Position numbers and translations under genes: made by a program. The notes below the pieces were generated by a model. The model had not been told where the DNA came from and did not search any database. It saw only the letters and a list, made by a program, of their open reading frames with translations. A DNA stretch of 64,000 bases from Amblyornis subalaris. Lineage: Eukaryota > Chordata > Aves > Passeriformes > Ptilonorhynchidae. Every line of letters begins with the position of its first letter. Within the stretch, counting starts at the first letter, position 1. The stretch covers positions 264,053-328,052 of the forward strand of contig JACAXG010000053.1 in NCBI GenBank assembly GCA_018881555.1, written 5' to 3'. Positions 34,601 to 45,300 of this stretch are shown here, one piece after another.

Positions 34601-36141
34601 ATTTCCCTCAGGAGAAGTTGCTTTCAGGTAAATTTCCAAGTTTGTTTAGACTTTTAGAACAAAGCAAAGCAGAAAACAATAATTCAATCACCTTTTTGGG
34701 TAACATTTAATATATAACCATTGTTACCGAGGAAGTGTTGAATTACTGCTCTTTTTTTTTCCTCCTCCTTCTGCTCTATCTTCTAAAACTATCAAATTAT
34801 AGATATGAAGTGAAAATTATAAGGGTTTCTACAATGCAATTTGATGAAATAAGAGAAGAAACAACAGACATATCTTGGAGAAGAGAAAAAGATGTCTTAG
34901 ACATATTATAAATAGTTATTATGGAAGAATGTTGCCTGAAACAAGAATGATGTGTTTGGGGCTGGAATTTTGTAATGTTCCAGAATCAAATTTCAACGTT
35001 TTCAAAACTTTTCCTTCTTTGCACTATGAAGAGAATGGTGAACAAAACCAAAAATAATACACAATATTATTTTCTTTATCTCAGTAATTTGAAAGCAAAA
35101 GTAAATCTGTTCTTGTTTATCAAATGATAATGAATTTAATCTCTACATTGTGAAACCCAGAAGGAAGAACAAACTGTAGACAATCTTAAAGTAAATCTTT
35201 TTATAGGATCATCTCCACACCTGGCATGCTTGGGATAATTAATGATTGTGCTGAGGTTCTTCGCAAGTTGGAAATAAATCTTTTGTATCATTAATAGCCT
35301 GGGTAAGGGTAGCCATGGTTTGCACCCTCTGGAATGTAGCAGTAGGTCCTTTGCAATGTTTTGCTCTGTGAATACACAAGATAGAAAGTGTGTCACTTTG
35401 CTGACCTGAGAACACACAAAACGTGTAAAATGCCACAAACTTCTCATCAATCTAAGATTTCTACATAACCCTATTACTGCAGTGTCTGACTGTTATAATG
35501 CTACATCTGCTTACTCCCATAGAAGCCACATTAAAAAGATAGAAAATGTTCTTCCTGGCACTGAGAAGAGGAAAATGGACAGAGATACCAAGGGCTGAAC
35601 AGATTTTCCCAGTGTCAACAACTCGGGGGTGGGTCCAGAACTTAAATTTTCAGCTGAAGAGACACCAGACAAAAAACTCGTGCCTCAAATATTTATGTAA
35701 ATGACAGAATTTACACTTGCGCATTTGAAGATGAATGGTGGATCAAATAAGAAAAACAAAGAGCTGGAGAAGGAGCATGTTCAGAAGAAGAGAGACAGGT
35801 TTTGAAGTGTGTTTGAAGCAGAAAGCAGTGATGAAGATATGTTTTGAAGATCACGTAGAAGGTAATAAAATCATCAGGGGAATGAAACAAATATTAAATT
35901 CATGCAAATATCAGAAAAGAGGAAGACTATCAGCTAAAGGAAAAACAAAAAGAGAGGATGGAGACCTTGGTAAAATTAAATCAGACAAGAAAGAATAAAG
36001 AGGCTGAAGGAAAAAAGATCCTGAACCAAAATAAAATAAATATATTGGAAGAACATTCTTGTCCGGAGGGTTCTCTATCAAGACAAACTAGGAAGAACAA
36101 AGTAGGCAGAAGAGAATTTTAGGCTAAAGAAAGAAGAGAAA
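31698..36141. other. AT-rich desert, no gene or repeat recognised
   Basis: Open frames are all near or below 100 codons and show no recognisable domain (the largest is 35136-35450, -). The stretch 35540-36010 is purine-rich on the plus strand, giving a Lys/Arg/Glu-rich frame (35735-35998). A/C-rich low-complexity sequence is at 33715-33765. Confidence 0.6.
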
Positions 36142-36195
36142 CCCTAGAAGTTAATACATTAAATGTTAAGATTTAATTTTAGCCCTAGAAGTTAA
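36142..36195 (+). repeat. Short direct repeat CCCTAGAAGTTAA, 41 bp apart
   Basis: Exact 13-bp copies at 36142-36154 and 36183-36195, each followed within a few bases by ACATTAAA. Probably a local duplication. Confidence 0.6.
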
Positions 36196-37289
36196 AAAAA
36201 CATTAAACGATCAATAATTTAGGCCTAAACATCAATAAATCTCAAAAAATAGTTATAATGACAGAACTTATAGATTTGTGAAGAAAAACAGAATTCCGTT
36301 TAATAATGCATTCATTTTCTATTTGTTTGTTGAAGTACAAACCAGAAATTAATTACACTGTGTTTTTACAGCCTCTGTATGATATAGGATTATTGACAAA
36401 GGGAATTAACTTTTTGTCCATGCAGAAATGTCACATCATAAGGCTTTCCAGGAAAAGATACAGATGCAGAAAATAAAATGTCCTAGTAAATCTGAAGGCT
36501 ATAGGGACCTGCTTACATACATTCTCTTAGAAAGCATTTTAAAAGGAGTGATTCTAAAATGTCACAAGAAACTAAGCTCAAGAGCAATGCAAAATTCAGA
36601 GATTCTTCATACTTCTGTTTCTAACACCCATCCACAGTGAATATGTTTGCAACATCAATATATTTTTTTCAAACAATGTCTCTTTTATTGCCATGTCAGG
36701 ATGTATTTTGTGGTGGGGTTTTTTGTTTGTGTTGGGGTTTTTTTGTGTGTCAGGGATTTTTGTCATCATTTGTTCCTTTTGTTTTGTTTTGAAATTTTTT
36801 TCAAACTTTAATTTTAAGATACAAACCAGCAGCATTTCCTTGATGTTTGTGGTGGTGCTGTGCTGCTGCTACTGTGAATTTGTGAGGTGATTGAGGACAC
36901 CACATAATGTTGTATGCCTCGTGTATAAGACAAAACCCGTTCTCACTCACGAGAAAAACAACTCAATCACAATACTTCACATGAGGTAAAAGGAGAACAG
37001 TGTTTCCACAAGTGGAGGAAAGAGTACAACAGCCCAACATGAGTGGAAGATCTAAATTGTTTGATTCACAGGAAAACAAACACTTCTCTGTGAGAAAAAA
37101 TGTGTTAGCCTGAGTCCTCTGATCTGAAAAATAGCAGGTGTTTTCAATTTCTATTTATCTAACTACCGCTGTAGCTGGAAAAATATCAGAGCTGTTGAGA
37201 GAAAGAGTGCATAATTAATAGTGTATCTGCAGATTGCAGTTTCTCCTCATTTTCCTGTAGAAATGGTAAATGGCAGGTAATTTTTTTTT
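36196..37289. other. AT-rich DNA with a G/T-rich low-complexity run
   Basis: No gene seen. A T/G-rich low-complexity stretch lies at about 36700-36800 (repeated GTTTTTTTG-like units). Confidence 0.6.
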
Positions 37290-37685
37290 TTTGTGCTCTG
37301 TCACTACACTTCCCCCTTGACGGTCTTTCCTTCGAGTGTGAGGCTCTCAGGCCAGCTCTTGACTTCCCGACAGACCTTGTGGTTCTTCCAACAGCCAGTG
37401 GAACAGCAGCAGCTCTCCTCTGCCTTCCCTCTGCCTCCTCCATCCTCCCTCCTGGGACGCAGCAAGAGGATGGGCAATGGCTGGCAGCTGCAGCCAAAGG
37501 AGGAATGTCTGTGTCAGTAAATCCCCAGGAGCACCAGCTGAAGGAGTCAGCAACAAAGGCAGGGAGAAGTTGGTAGCCTGCACCAGCAGCTTGGCTGCAT
37601 CAGTCTCACCTGTTGTAAAGATCCCAGCCGTTTTCATCTGTCCACGTAGTTTAAGTCTCCTCTGCCCCCGCGATACTGATGATTA
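37290..37685. other. GC-richer patch of unknown function
   Basis: About 400 bp clearly richer in GC than its surroundings, with overlapping frames of 65-104 codons on both strands (the longest, 37186-37497, minus, is Ala/Arg-rich). It has a few CpG sites and no recognised repeat. It could be a regulatory element, a small promoter or an exon remnant; I cannot choose. Confidence 0.35.
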
Positions 37686-40347
37686 GAGTGGTGTGTTATG
37701 CTGGCAGTTTGGGAACCAGTCCTTTTGAATTGCAGTCCCACCTATTCAGGTTTCTGCACTGAGATGGAGCATTCTGAGTGCCCCCATGAAATGTTAGTCC
37801 TATTCCTGCTTAGCAGTTGTGCTTAGAGGCCACACACAATCCCTCATCTAAGCCAGAATGTCATAAATGTTAAAAAAACCCACCCGTGTTCAGATCCTGG
37901 GGCCTGGAAAAAAGCATAACTCTATCCTTATCTTTCTTCTTTGATCCTTCTCTCATAAGGGAAGATAAATTAGATGGTTTGTCCTAAATCCTGCAGCCCT
38001 TATATGCCTCAGTACAATCAAATCTTGTTCATATCTTAAAGCTTTTCCTCCTGCCCAGTTATCTCAGTCCTAAACTGTGTTTTATTATATTTAGTAACAA
38101 GATTTTACTGTTCTGTTAATTTTGCCACTAATAGTCAAGATGCTTTGCCTTCTATTCTGTTGGAGTATATGTCCAAGTACTTCATAACTACAGAGAGTGT
38201 ATTTTAGTAGAAAGTATAAAGATGAAATATATATAATGGCAGAATCTCAAGCAACAAGAACTTGCATTATTATTTCTTTTTTTTTTTAACATCAGGAGAC
38301 TATAGGATTTAAACGAGAAAAAAAAGGTGATGTTTCTAAATTTCTATTTCTTTCAAACAAACAAATACCTGAATAAGGTAGCCACACTTCACACTTAATA
38401 CCATCTACATGAAAATTGATTTTTTGACAACTTAAGAAATTGCCAGTCATTATTTAACAAGTGGCACATTACAACCCATTGAAATCAATGTAAGAATCCT
38501 GTTTTCTTCAGCAATAATTTGCAACAGGGGACAATGAAGTAAAGCTTATTGCTGCATCAATGTTCTCTTTCAAAGAATGTTGGCACCAGGAGGCAGCACA
38601 CAAACACTTGATTGAAACTGATACTACTGAAAAATATCCAGAAAGTTGGGTTTTTTTATTATTTGACAGGCTTATCAAGTGCTTTGAAATTGCACTCTGT
38701 GCATATACAGTTGAATTGGTATTTTATTCATGCAGCTATTGCAGTGATGCTATTTTACAATTCAAGTTTGTAAACGTTAGGCCCAGGAGCACTCCAAAGA
38801 CTTTTGCTCTGAAAATTGGCACTGGGCATGGCCTGACTGTGCAGGAAAGAGACTGCAACCCAAGCCAGCCTCCCGTATTTTAGTTTCCAGAGACATTTGA
38901 TCAGACATGCATATATTTAGGATGTGGAAAGGCACAGGATGTAAGTTTGTATGTAGTCCTAGTGATTAGCTCATGACCCATTTGGAATCCCAGCAATGTG
39001 AGAAATTTTTCAGATCAGTTGCAGTAGGAACCTTACTTATTCACACAGATGTTCTGTAATCATCTTGAACGCTCCCAGGATGAATGACTTCCAGCAGTAC
39101 TATTGGGTATTTTGCAAAACTAATAGGCATGCAAACACATTTGAGTTGATATGTTAACTACAACAAACTTTTCTTCCTAAGCATTTGTAAATTAATTCTC
39201 AAATGTTATCTTCACATATTCTTTCCGTAGCAAATGTGATTTTTTTCAGCTGAAAATAACTCAATTTCACCCCCTGAACTGATATTACATCTTTAATTCA
39301 GTTTTCTTTTTTTTTTTTTAGTAAATGCATATGTCTCTATAAAACTATAAGAGTCTTTGCTCAAAGAAAATGCAAATACTGTCATTCTCAACTGAGATCC
39401 AGTGTTGACTCTCCTACAGAAGTGGGCTTGGCAGCAGCTTTGACCAGAGAAAAAGCTTTTAGAGAGTCTGCTGATATATACCACTCAAAGCAATCATCTA
39501 CCAAATAAAGCAAATATGGTGTGATAACAGTGACAAAATTGCTTGTGTTCTTGCAGTAGTCTGATATCTTTACAGCTCATCTGGATTTTAGTTGTGACAA
39601 CAATAATAAAGAGAAAAAGGAAGCAGTTTCATTAGATAATCTTAAAAATCAAAGTCCCACTTTCCTAAAAATGTTTTGAGGCCATGGATATTAGCAGCGG
39701 GATTATCAGTCAAATAACATTTAGGTAATAATAACTAATGGTCTAAACTCTAGGATCAATGAATAAAACTCAAGTTTTCCATTTCTTTCCCACTCAATAT
39801 AATGCTCATTTTCCTTCGAGAATACGCAAATCAGATTATGGGTTGTTAATTTTTTAATCAATGATGAAACCTAAGCATAACAAGTTTTTGGGTTTTTTTA
39901 ATATATAATTACTTGTTTTTCAATATTAGAGCTAATGGGACAATGAAATGTCTCCACAGTGTTTTAGGAGAAAAGGTAATTTTAGAAGTCAGATTTTCAC
40001 ATCACTTTTACCCCAATTTTAGTAAAATAATATTTTGAAGATGGCACAAAATACAGTTTCTTTTACCCAAAAATCGTAGAATCATAAAATGCTTATATTT
40101 GACTTCATGAATATAAATTTAAATGTATGGAGCTCTGAGATGTGTATAAAATAATTCCCACAGGTCTTTTTCTCATGCACTGGCTTTTTCGTGTTCAAAA
40201 GAAATGAGTTGTCAGCGTCCTCTACAGCCTGATTCTTTACTGCTTCTCAATTCTTATACAAAGTAACGTGCTATGTGGAACACCAGTATAATTTACTTTG
40301 TGTTTGTTTTATACATTTTTATATGACTGCTCCCTCTCATTATTCCA
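37686..40347. other. AT-rich DNA, no feature recognised
   Basis: The longest frame is 107 codons (38560-38883, +), with no recognisable domain. No repeat family noticed. Confidence 0.6.
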
Positions 40348-40545
40348 CAGCACCCTTCTGAGAAGAGTNCTACTCTGCTCCACTCCTTCCATCATCAACT
40401 TGCAGTTGTAGAGCAGTGCGGACAGCAGTAAGAACGCCCTGATCCTTTTTTTCTTAAAGCTGAAGAAGCCAAGGTCCCCAATCCTCTCTTCAAAGCCNTA
40501 TTCTCCAGTGCCTGACCACCCTGGTGATCCTTCTCCAGCNTGTAA
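40348..40545 (-). mobile_element. CR1 LINE fragment, inverted segment
   Basis: Complement of the CR1 stretch from about the GAGAAGG...GTCCAG block to the CTCTACAAC / CTCTTCTC block (plus-strand positions run in reverse). In the CR1 sequence this is immediately upstream of the segment found in plus orientation at 40848-41085. Confidence 0.7.
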
Positions 40546-40847
40546 ATGGTGTCAGTGTGCCTGCTCTGTGTGTGTTTGCACGTGTGTTTCCACACGCACC
40601 CATCAGGAATTTGTTCTCAGCCTCATTGATCATTTAACCTCGACTACCAAAGTCAGTGACCTCTACTCATTTTTGCAATGCCTCTATTCCATTCAGACAT
40701 GATCTGTTACAGGTTCAACCTGCCTTCAGTGCCTCCATAGCTACACCTGAGCAGCCCTGCTTCTCTGCACCTGCCCCATGAGACAATTGGGAAATGGCAC
40801 CTGCATTAGCTCAAATCAGTGATAAGGGAGGGGTTGTGCTGGCTGCA
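40546..40847. other. 300-bp spacer between oppositely oriented CR1 pieces
   Basis: Starts with a GTGTG/CACAC-rich run (about 40555-40600). I see no CR1 similarity here. Confidence 0.45.
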
Positions 40848-41085
40848 TGAAATTGTGTCGGGGAGGTTTATGTTAGATATTAAGAAAACATTTCTCACCC
40901 GGAGGGTAATTGGACACTGGAATGGGAATGTGGTCGCAGCACCAAGCCTGACAGAGCTCAGGAGGCATTTAAACAATGCTCCCAGCCACAGGTGGGATTC
41001 TGGGGCTGTCCTGTGCAGAGACAGGAGCTGGACTCAGTGATCCTTGTGGGTCTCTTTTAACTCAGGATATTCTATGACTGCACTC
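40848..41085 (+). mobile_element. CR1 LINE 3' end
   Basis: Last 240 bp or so of CR1: AAATTGTGTCGGGGAGG at the start, then GACACTGGAATGGGAATGTG, CTCAGTGATCCTTGTGGG and the decayed tail AGGATATTCTATGACTGCA. Confidence 0.9.
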
Positions 41086-41524
41086 CATATTTAGGTAAAA
41101 CATGTAGCTTAATTTTTTGTGGATCCAGCAATAAGTAAACAACTCCAATACTTCCTCCTGTAAGGCTCTAATGCAGTACATGGGTCACCCAATTGCATAT
41201 TAGTTTTGATCAGTTCCTCCAGCCTTTTCACCTACTGATGCTGTTTACTTCATGTTACTTTTAGGTTGCTGTGGTTACTAATCTACATGTAAACATTTTT
41301 CACTTCTTTCCACCAATCTCCCTTTCTTACAGCCAAAGTTTATAAGGTTTCGTACATGAGCGTTTGTCACTGGCAAGGTCATGGCACCAAGGGAGAGCTT
41401 TGGGAACTCAATGTTTTCTTCTACTGCAAAGCCCAAATCTGAAGGAGATGTGTTCTCAACAGAGCTCAGCAGAGAAGAATGATCCCTCTGTCTGCTAGTT
41501 CCACTGCCCTGAGGGTTCATTGTC

Positions 41525-42085
41525 CTTGTTGTACATTATGCCCATTGGGACCCCCACCCTTGTGGAAAAAGACTCGGGTCCTTTTCCACCAAGCTGCTTT
41601 CCAGTTAGACAGACTGCAGAAGGGGCTGGTGCATGGAGGTACTTCTCCCCAGGTGCACAACTTTGCATTTACTTTTTTTGAACTTCTTGATGTCCCCATC
41701 AGCCCATTTGTTCCGTCCCATTTGTCTGAATATCAGCCTTGTCCTCCAGCACGTCAACTTCTGCCCCGCAAATCTGTCTGATCCTATCGTTGAGATTTTA
41801 AAAAGTCACGGTTCAGATTTCTGAGACATCACCAGTAACCAGCTGCCAGTTGGAATTTGTACTACCTCTGATCCCTATGGGAAAGCCAATTTTTTACTCA
41901 CCTCCACTCGGTTGTCCTTTTACTGAGTTCTTATTTGACCAATTTAGCTATAAGTTTACTCNGGGGGACCATGTCAAAGGCCTTGATGAAGTTAAGGCAC
42001 ACAACATCCACTGCTTTCTCCTTGTTCACAGATGTAGGCATCTCAACAGGTTGGTGAGGTATGATTTTTCCCTTAATGTAATCTT
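41525..42085 (-). mobile_element. CR1 LINE 3' UTR-region fragment
   Basis: Plus-strand blocks CCCCAGGTGCACAACTTTGC, GGACCATGTCAAAGGCCTTG and ACAACATCCACTGC are the complement of the CR1 region upstream of the fragments seen elsewhere in the window. Diverged and interrupted, hence old. The 3' end is missing. Confidence 0.85.
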
Positions 42086-43268
42086 AAGGTAGACATTAAG
42101 GATAAACCATCTTCATTGTATTCCTGAAGTATTTACATGAATTTTTGGAGAACTACACATAATGAATGAACTCTGCAAACAGAAAAAGCAGGGATAACAC
42201 TGAAATAAGATCTCTCTGTGTGGCATGTATTCAATCAGGTTGCTTTACACGTGTGTTATTTAGCCTTTAGATTTGTTAAATTAACCACTTAATTATATCA
42301 GCTTTATTAAAATTTTTAAGAGTTTTATTGCACTCTTTGATGCATCACAGTTTACACATGAAGTAGAACACTATCTGTTTTTCTTTGGATTGTTTAATTT
42401 CTTACTCTTTTTCACTGTATCTTGAAACTACAGTATCTGAGGCAGTGTCAGATGATTGAAAAGACTAGGAGATAAACAAGAATTTCCTCCTTTTTTTGGA
42501 TAGCTTTGTACACAAATGAAAAACCACTTTACAATTCTACTTCTTACATGGATTTTGTTATTCACCCTGTTCATAAAAATAAAATATGGCAGAAAAATGT
42601 GAAATAATAAATGAGCAGCATTTTTTTGTGTGGACATACTCCCAGTGTCAGTGGAAGCCTCTCTAGTTTTGACTGAAACCAGTGGTTTCACAGTTCTTGG
42701 AGTCCATACAACAATCAAGATTTAGCTAGCCACAAGAAGTTAAAGACTTGCAAAATGATAATACATTCTCATTGGTAGAAACTCAGATCTTTTTTATTTC
42801 CAAAACATTAACTAAAGATACAGAAAAAGTGACTGATTTCCCTGTACAGCAGCATCTTTTACACAAAGTTATATTATATTCACTAATAAGTTTCCATAAC
42901 TTCTCAGTTACTTATAACAGTGTTCTTTGGAAATTGCATTTTCTTAATACTTTTCAGGAACTTAGAGTTCTATTCAGAGTCTATCTGAATTAATAATAAA
43001 TTAAAAGCTAATGGGCTTTACATCAGACTCATGGAAAGTGACTTTTTTGGAAAATATTGTAGGTAGGACTACAGGTGATGTACTGCACAAAGGCTTGGTC
43101 TTTCTTGAAAAGTAGGGAGATGTATTTAATTTTGCAACACTAAAATCTGAAGAGGCACTATTTACCAACCTAGAAGATAAAGAGGATCTAAATTATGTCA
43201 CCAAGTCACTGTAGGAGCCTTTTTCCTTCTCCTAGAGAGAGGACATTAATTAAATTTGATTTTTCTGG
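42086..43268. other. AT-rich DNA, no feature recognised
   Basis: No frame above 100 codons and no repeat recognised. Confidence 0.6.
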
Positions 43269-44031
43269 TAATGGTGGATTAGTCCTGACTAAGGGCCAAA
43301 TGTCGACCCAGCAGCTCACTCAGTCCCCTTCCTCAGTGGGACAAGGGGACAAAACCAGGGAGATTGCTTAGCAGTTGTGTTGTGGGTCAAACAATACTTT
43401 AATTTATTGCCAATTAAAATAGATTTGAGTAATAAGGAATGAAGACAAACGTTAAAACACTGTTTTAAAACTCAGCTTCAGTCCTTCATTCCAGACTCTA
43501 CCCTGACACTGAACAGCACTGGGAGGAATGTGTGTGAAGGTGAGTTAGCACATAATATTTTTTTCTCTGACACTCCTTCCTTCTCACACTTTCCTCTTTT
43601 CCAGTGTGGTCTCTCCCACCAGCTGAAGTCCTTCAGGAAAAAAATCTGTTCCAGTGTGGGCTCTCCACAGGTTGCACTTCCTTCAGGAAACGTCCATCTG
43701 CTCCAGAATGGAGTCCCTTCATGCACCGCAGGGAAATACCTGCTTCACCATGGTCCTCTTCACAGGCTGCAAGGAATCCTGGCTCCAGTGCCTGAGGCAC
43801 CTCCTCCTCTTCCTCCTTCTCTGACTTTGGTGTTCATACTGTAGTTTTGCACTCTTTTCTTCCCCTTCTCCTCCACCTGCCCAGCATTTATTGCCCTTTC
43901 TTTAATATGCTTCTTCAGAGAAAGAGAACTCTCCTGTGGTTGCCCCATTGCAGCCAACGGNAACTGGCATTCCCTTCCCTCTTCTCACTGTCCCTCTGCT
44001 GCAAAGCCCTCTGCCACCTACACGCAGTACA
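43269..44031 (-). mobile_element. ERVL-type LTR, diverged copy
   Basis: Complement of the family represented by 4618-5692. The 3' end is at the left (GGTGGATTAGTCCTGAC, then CCTTCCTCAGTGGGACAAGG), the GC-rich centre with CTCCACAGGTTGCACTTCC-type units is near 43600-43800, and the 5' end is near CACGCAGTACA (44031). The flanks share TGGTA (43266-43270 and 44033-44037), a possible 5-bp duplication if the ends are shifted slightly. Much more diverged than the pair bounding the foreign block. Confidence 0.8.
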
Positions 44032-44749
44032 GTGGTAATTCTGTTTAACCAAGCACTGAAGTGAGATTTCCAGGAAGCAGAAACAGGGCAGGATGCAGGT
44101 GTTCCATCTGTAGGAGCGTCACAGGACTGACATTCAGACTCAGTAGCTGCAGGAATCCCACCTGTTCACCTGACCTGGCAAGTCTGTCACTTATCACACT
44201 GCTGAGAGTGGAAATTACTGGAAGGATCTGAAGCAGCTAGACTTTTTTTCCCCTCAGTATTATATGCTAAGAGATTCAGATAGACAGTGGGATTTCAGGA
44301 AGTATCATCCAGATAGGTGCGTGTGGAAATACCTTCAGGAACTTACCTAAATGGATCTATAGGTTCCTCCATAACCCTGAAAATCAGGCACTAAGTTCTT
44401 TAAGACATGGATGAATAATATAATGCAATAAAAAGGACTGCATTGTCTAAATAATCATTCAGGAGGGAACTCCACCATCCAGGCATTTACAGAGTTATTT
44501 CTACTCCTTAATCGTTATGGGAAACAAATACATAGCCATTTCAAAAATTCTTAGTAAATAAAACTCTGTTTTTTCAGTGCTTTGCCTGTTGAAAGATATT
44601 AGTTGTTTGGCTTAAATAAATAAGGTTTAAACAGAATGAGTCCCTTACTGGTATAATATTGTGTGGTTTAGTATGCTGATTGCTTAACTCCACTTGCTTA
44701 GTATGAGGAGCTACATTTGTGGAAGCCTTGGACCATAAGCTGGGGAATT
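44032..44749. other. Sequence between two LTR remnants, nothing recognised
   Basis: About 720 bp with no open frame of note and no recognised repeat. Confidence 0.5.
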
Positions 44750-44975
44750 TCACCTAGACATGATTTCCACTGCAATAGAGTAAATTTTCCTAGCAATTTT
44801 CCTGGTGACTGGTACAGTTCCATGTTTTGTCTTTAGTATGAGAAGAATGTTGATACCACATTGATGTTTTATTTGTTGTTAAGTAATTTTTATTCCAAAT
44901 GTATACTTTAGTTTCCTGTTCTCTGCCATGGAGGAGATACAGAAGAAGCACAAACCAGAGCTAAGGAGGCTACAA
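44750..44975 (+). mobile_element. ERVL LTR, 5' (U3) fragment, diverged
   Basis: Blocks match the U3 half of the LTR at 48241-48816: AATAGAGTAAATTTTCCTAG, ATGTTGATACCACATTGATG, TTGTTGTTAAGTAA and TTTCCTGTTCTCTGCCATGG. The rest of the LTR is not present, so there is no duplication to test. Confidence 0.7.
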
Positions 44976-45300
44976 AAGTCAGCAGAAGCTGCAACTCATC
45001 AAGGTAATAACAGGTAATGGGCCACCTGAATAGAAAGAGAGAAAGAATCCAACAAGGTGTTAGAAGACCCTGGACCAAAAATCACTGTTGGACTAAAAAG
45101 GTGTGTGAAGAGCATGTGAAGGATGGGTGCATAAATTGCAAGGCCATATTTGACCAGGGATTTCTTTGTTCTGGGGTCCCTCTCTGCACACACCCAGCTA
45201 GAGCCNACCTACTACTATACCACACTATTAAATTATTTGTTTTTTTAAGTCTTACACCTGAGACTCTCTGTTGCAGGAACCTGGGGGTTGAGCCTGAAGG
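44976..45300 (+). mobile_element. Candidate LTR of another endogenous retrovirus family
   Basis: Has an LTR-like order of signals: a GTGCATAAATTG TATA-like box near 45128, about 100 bp later a TATTAAATTATTTG stretch (decayed AATAAA) near 45227, then a GC-richer segment with ACACCTGAGACTCTCTG. It resembles the U3-R-U5 pattern of avian retroviral LTRs. Ends and duplications could not be placed. Confidence 0.4.

Noticed and set aside
35136..35450. 104-codon minus frame, possible retrocopy
   Set aside because: No recognisable protein family in either overlapping frame and no poly-A tail or target-site duplication nearby.
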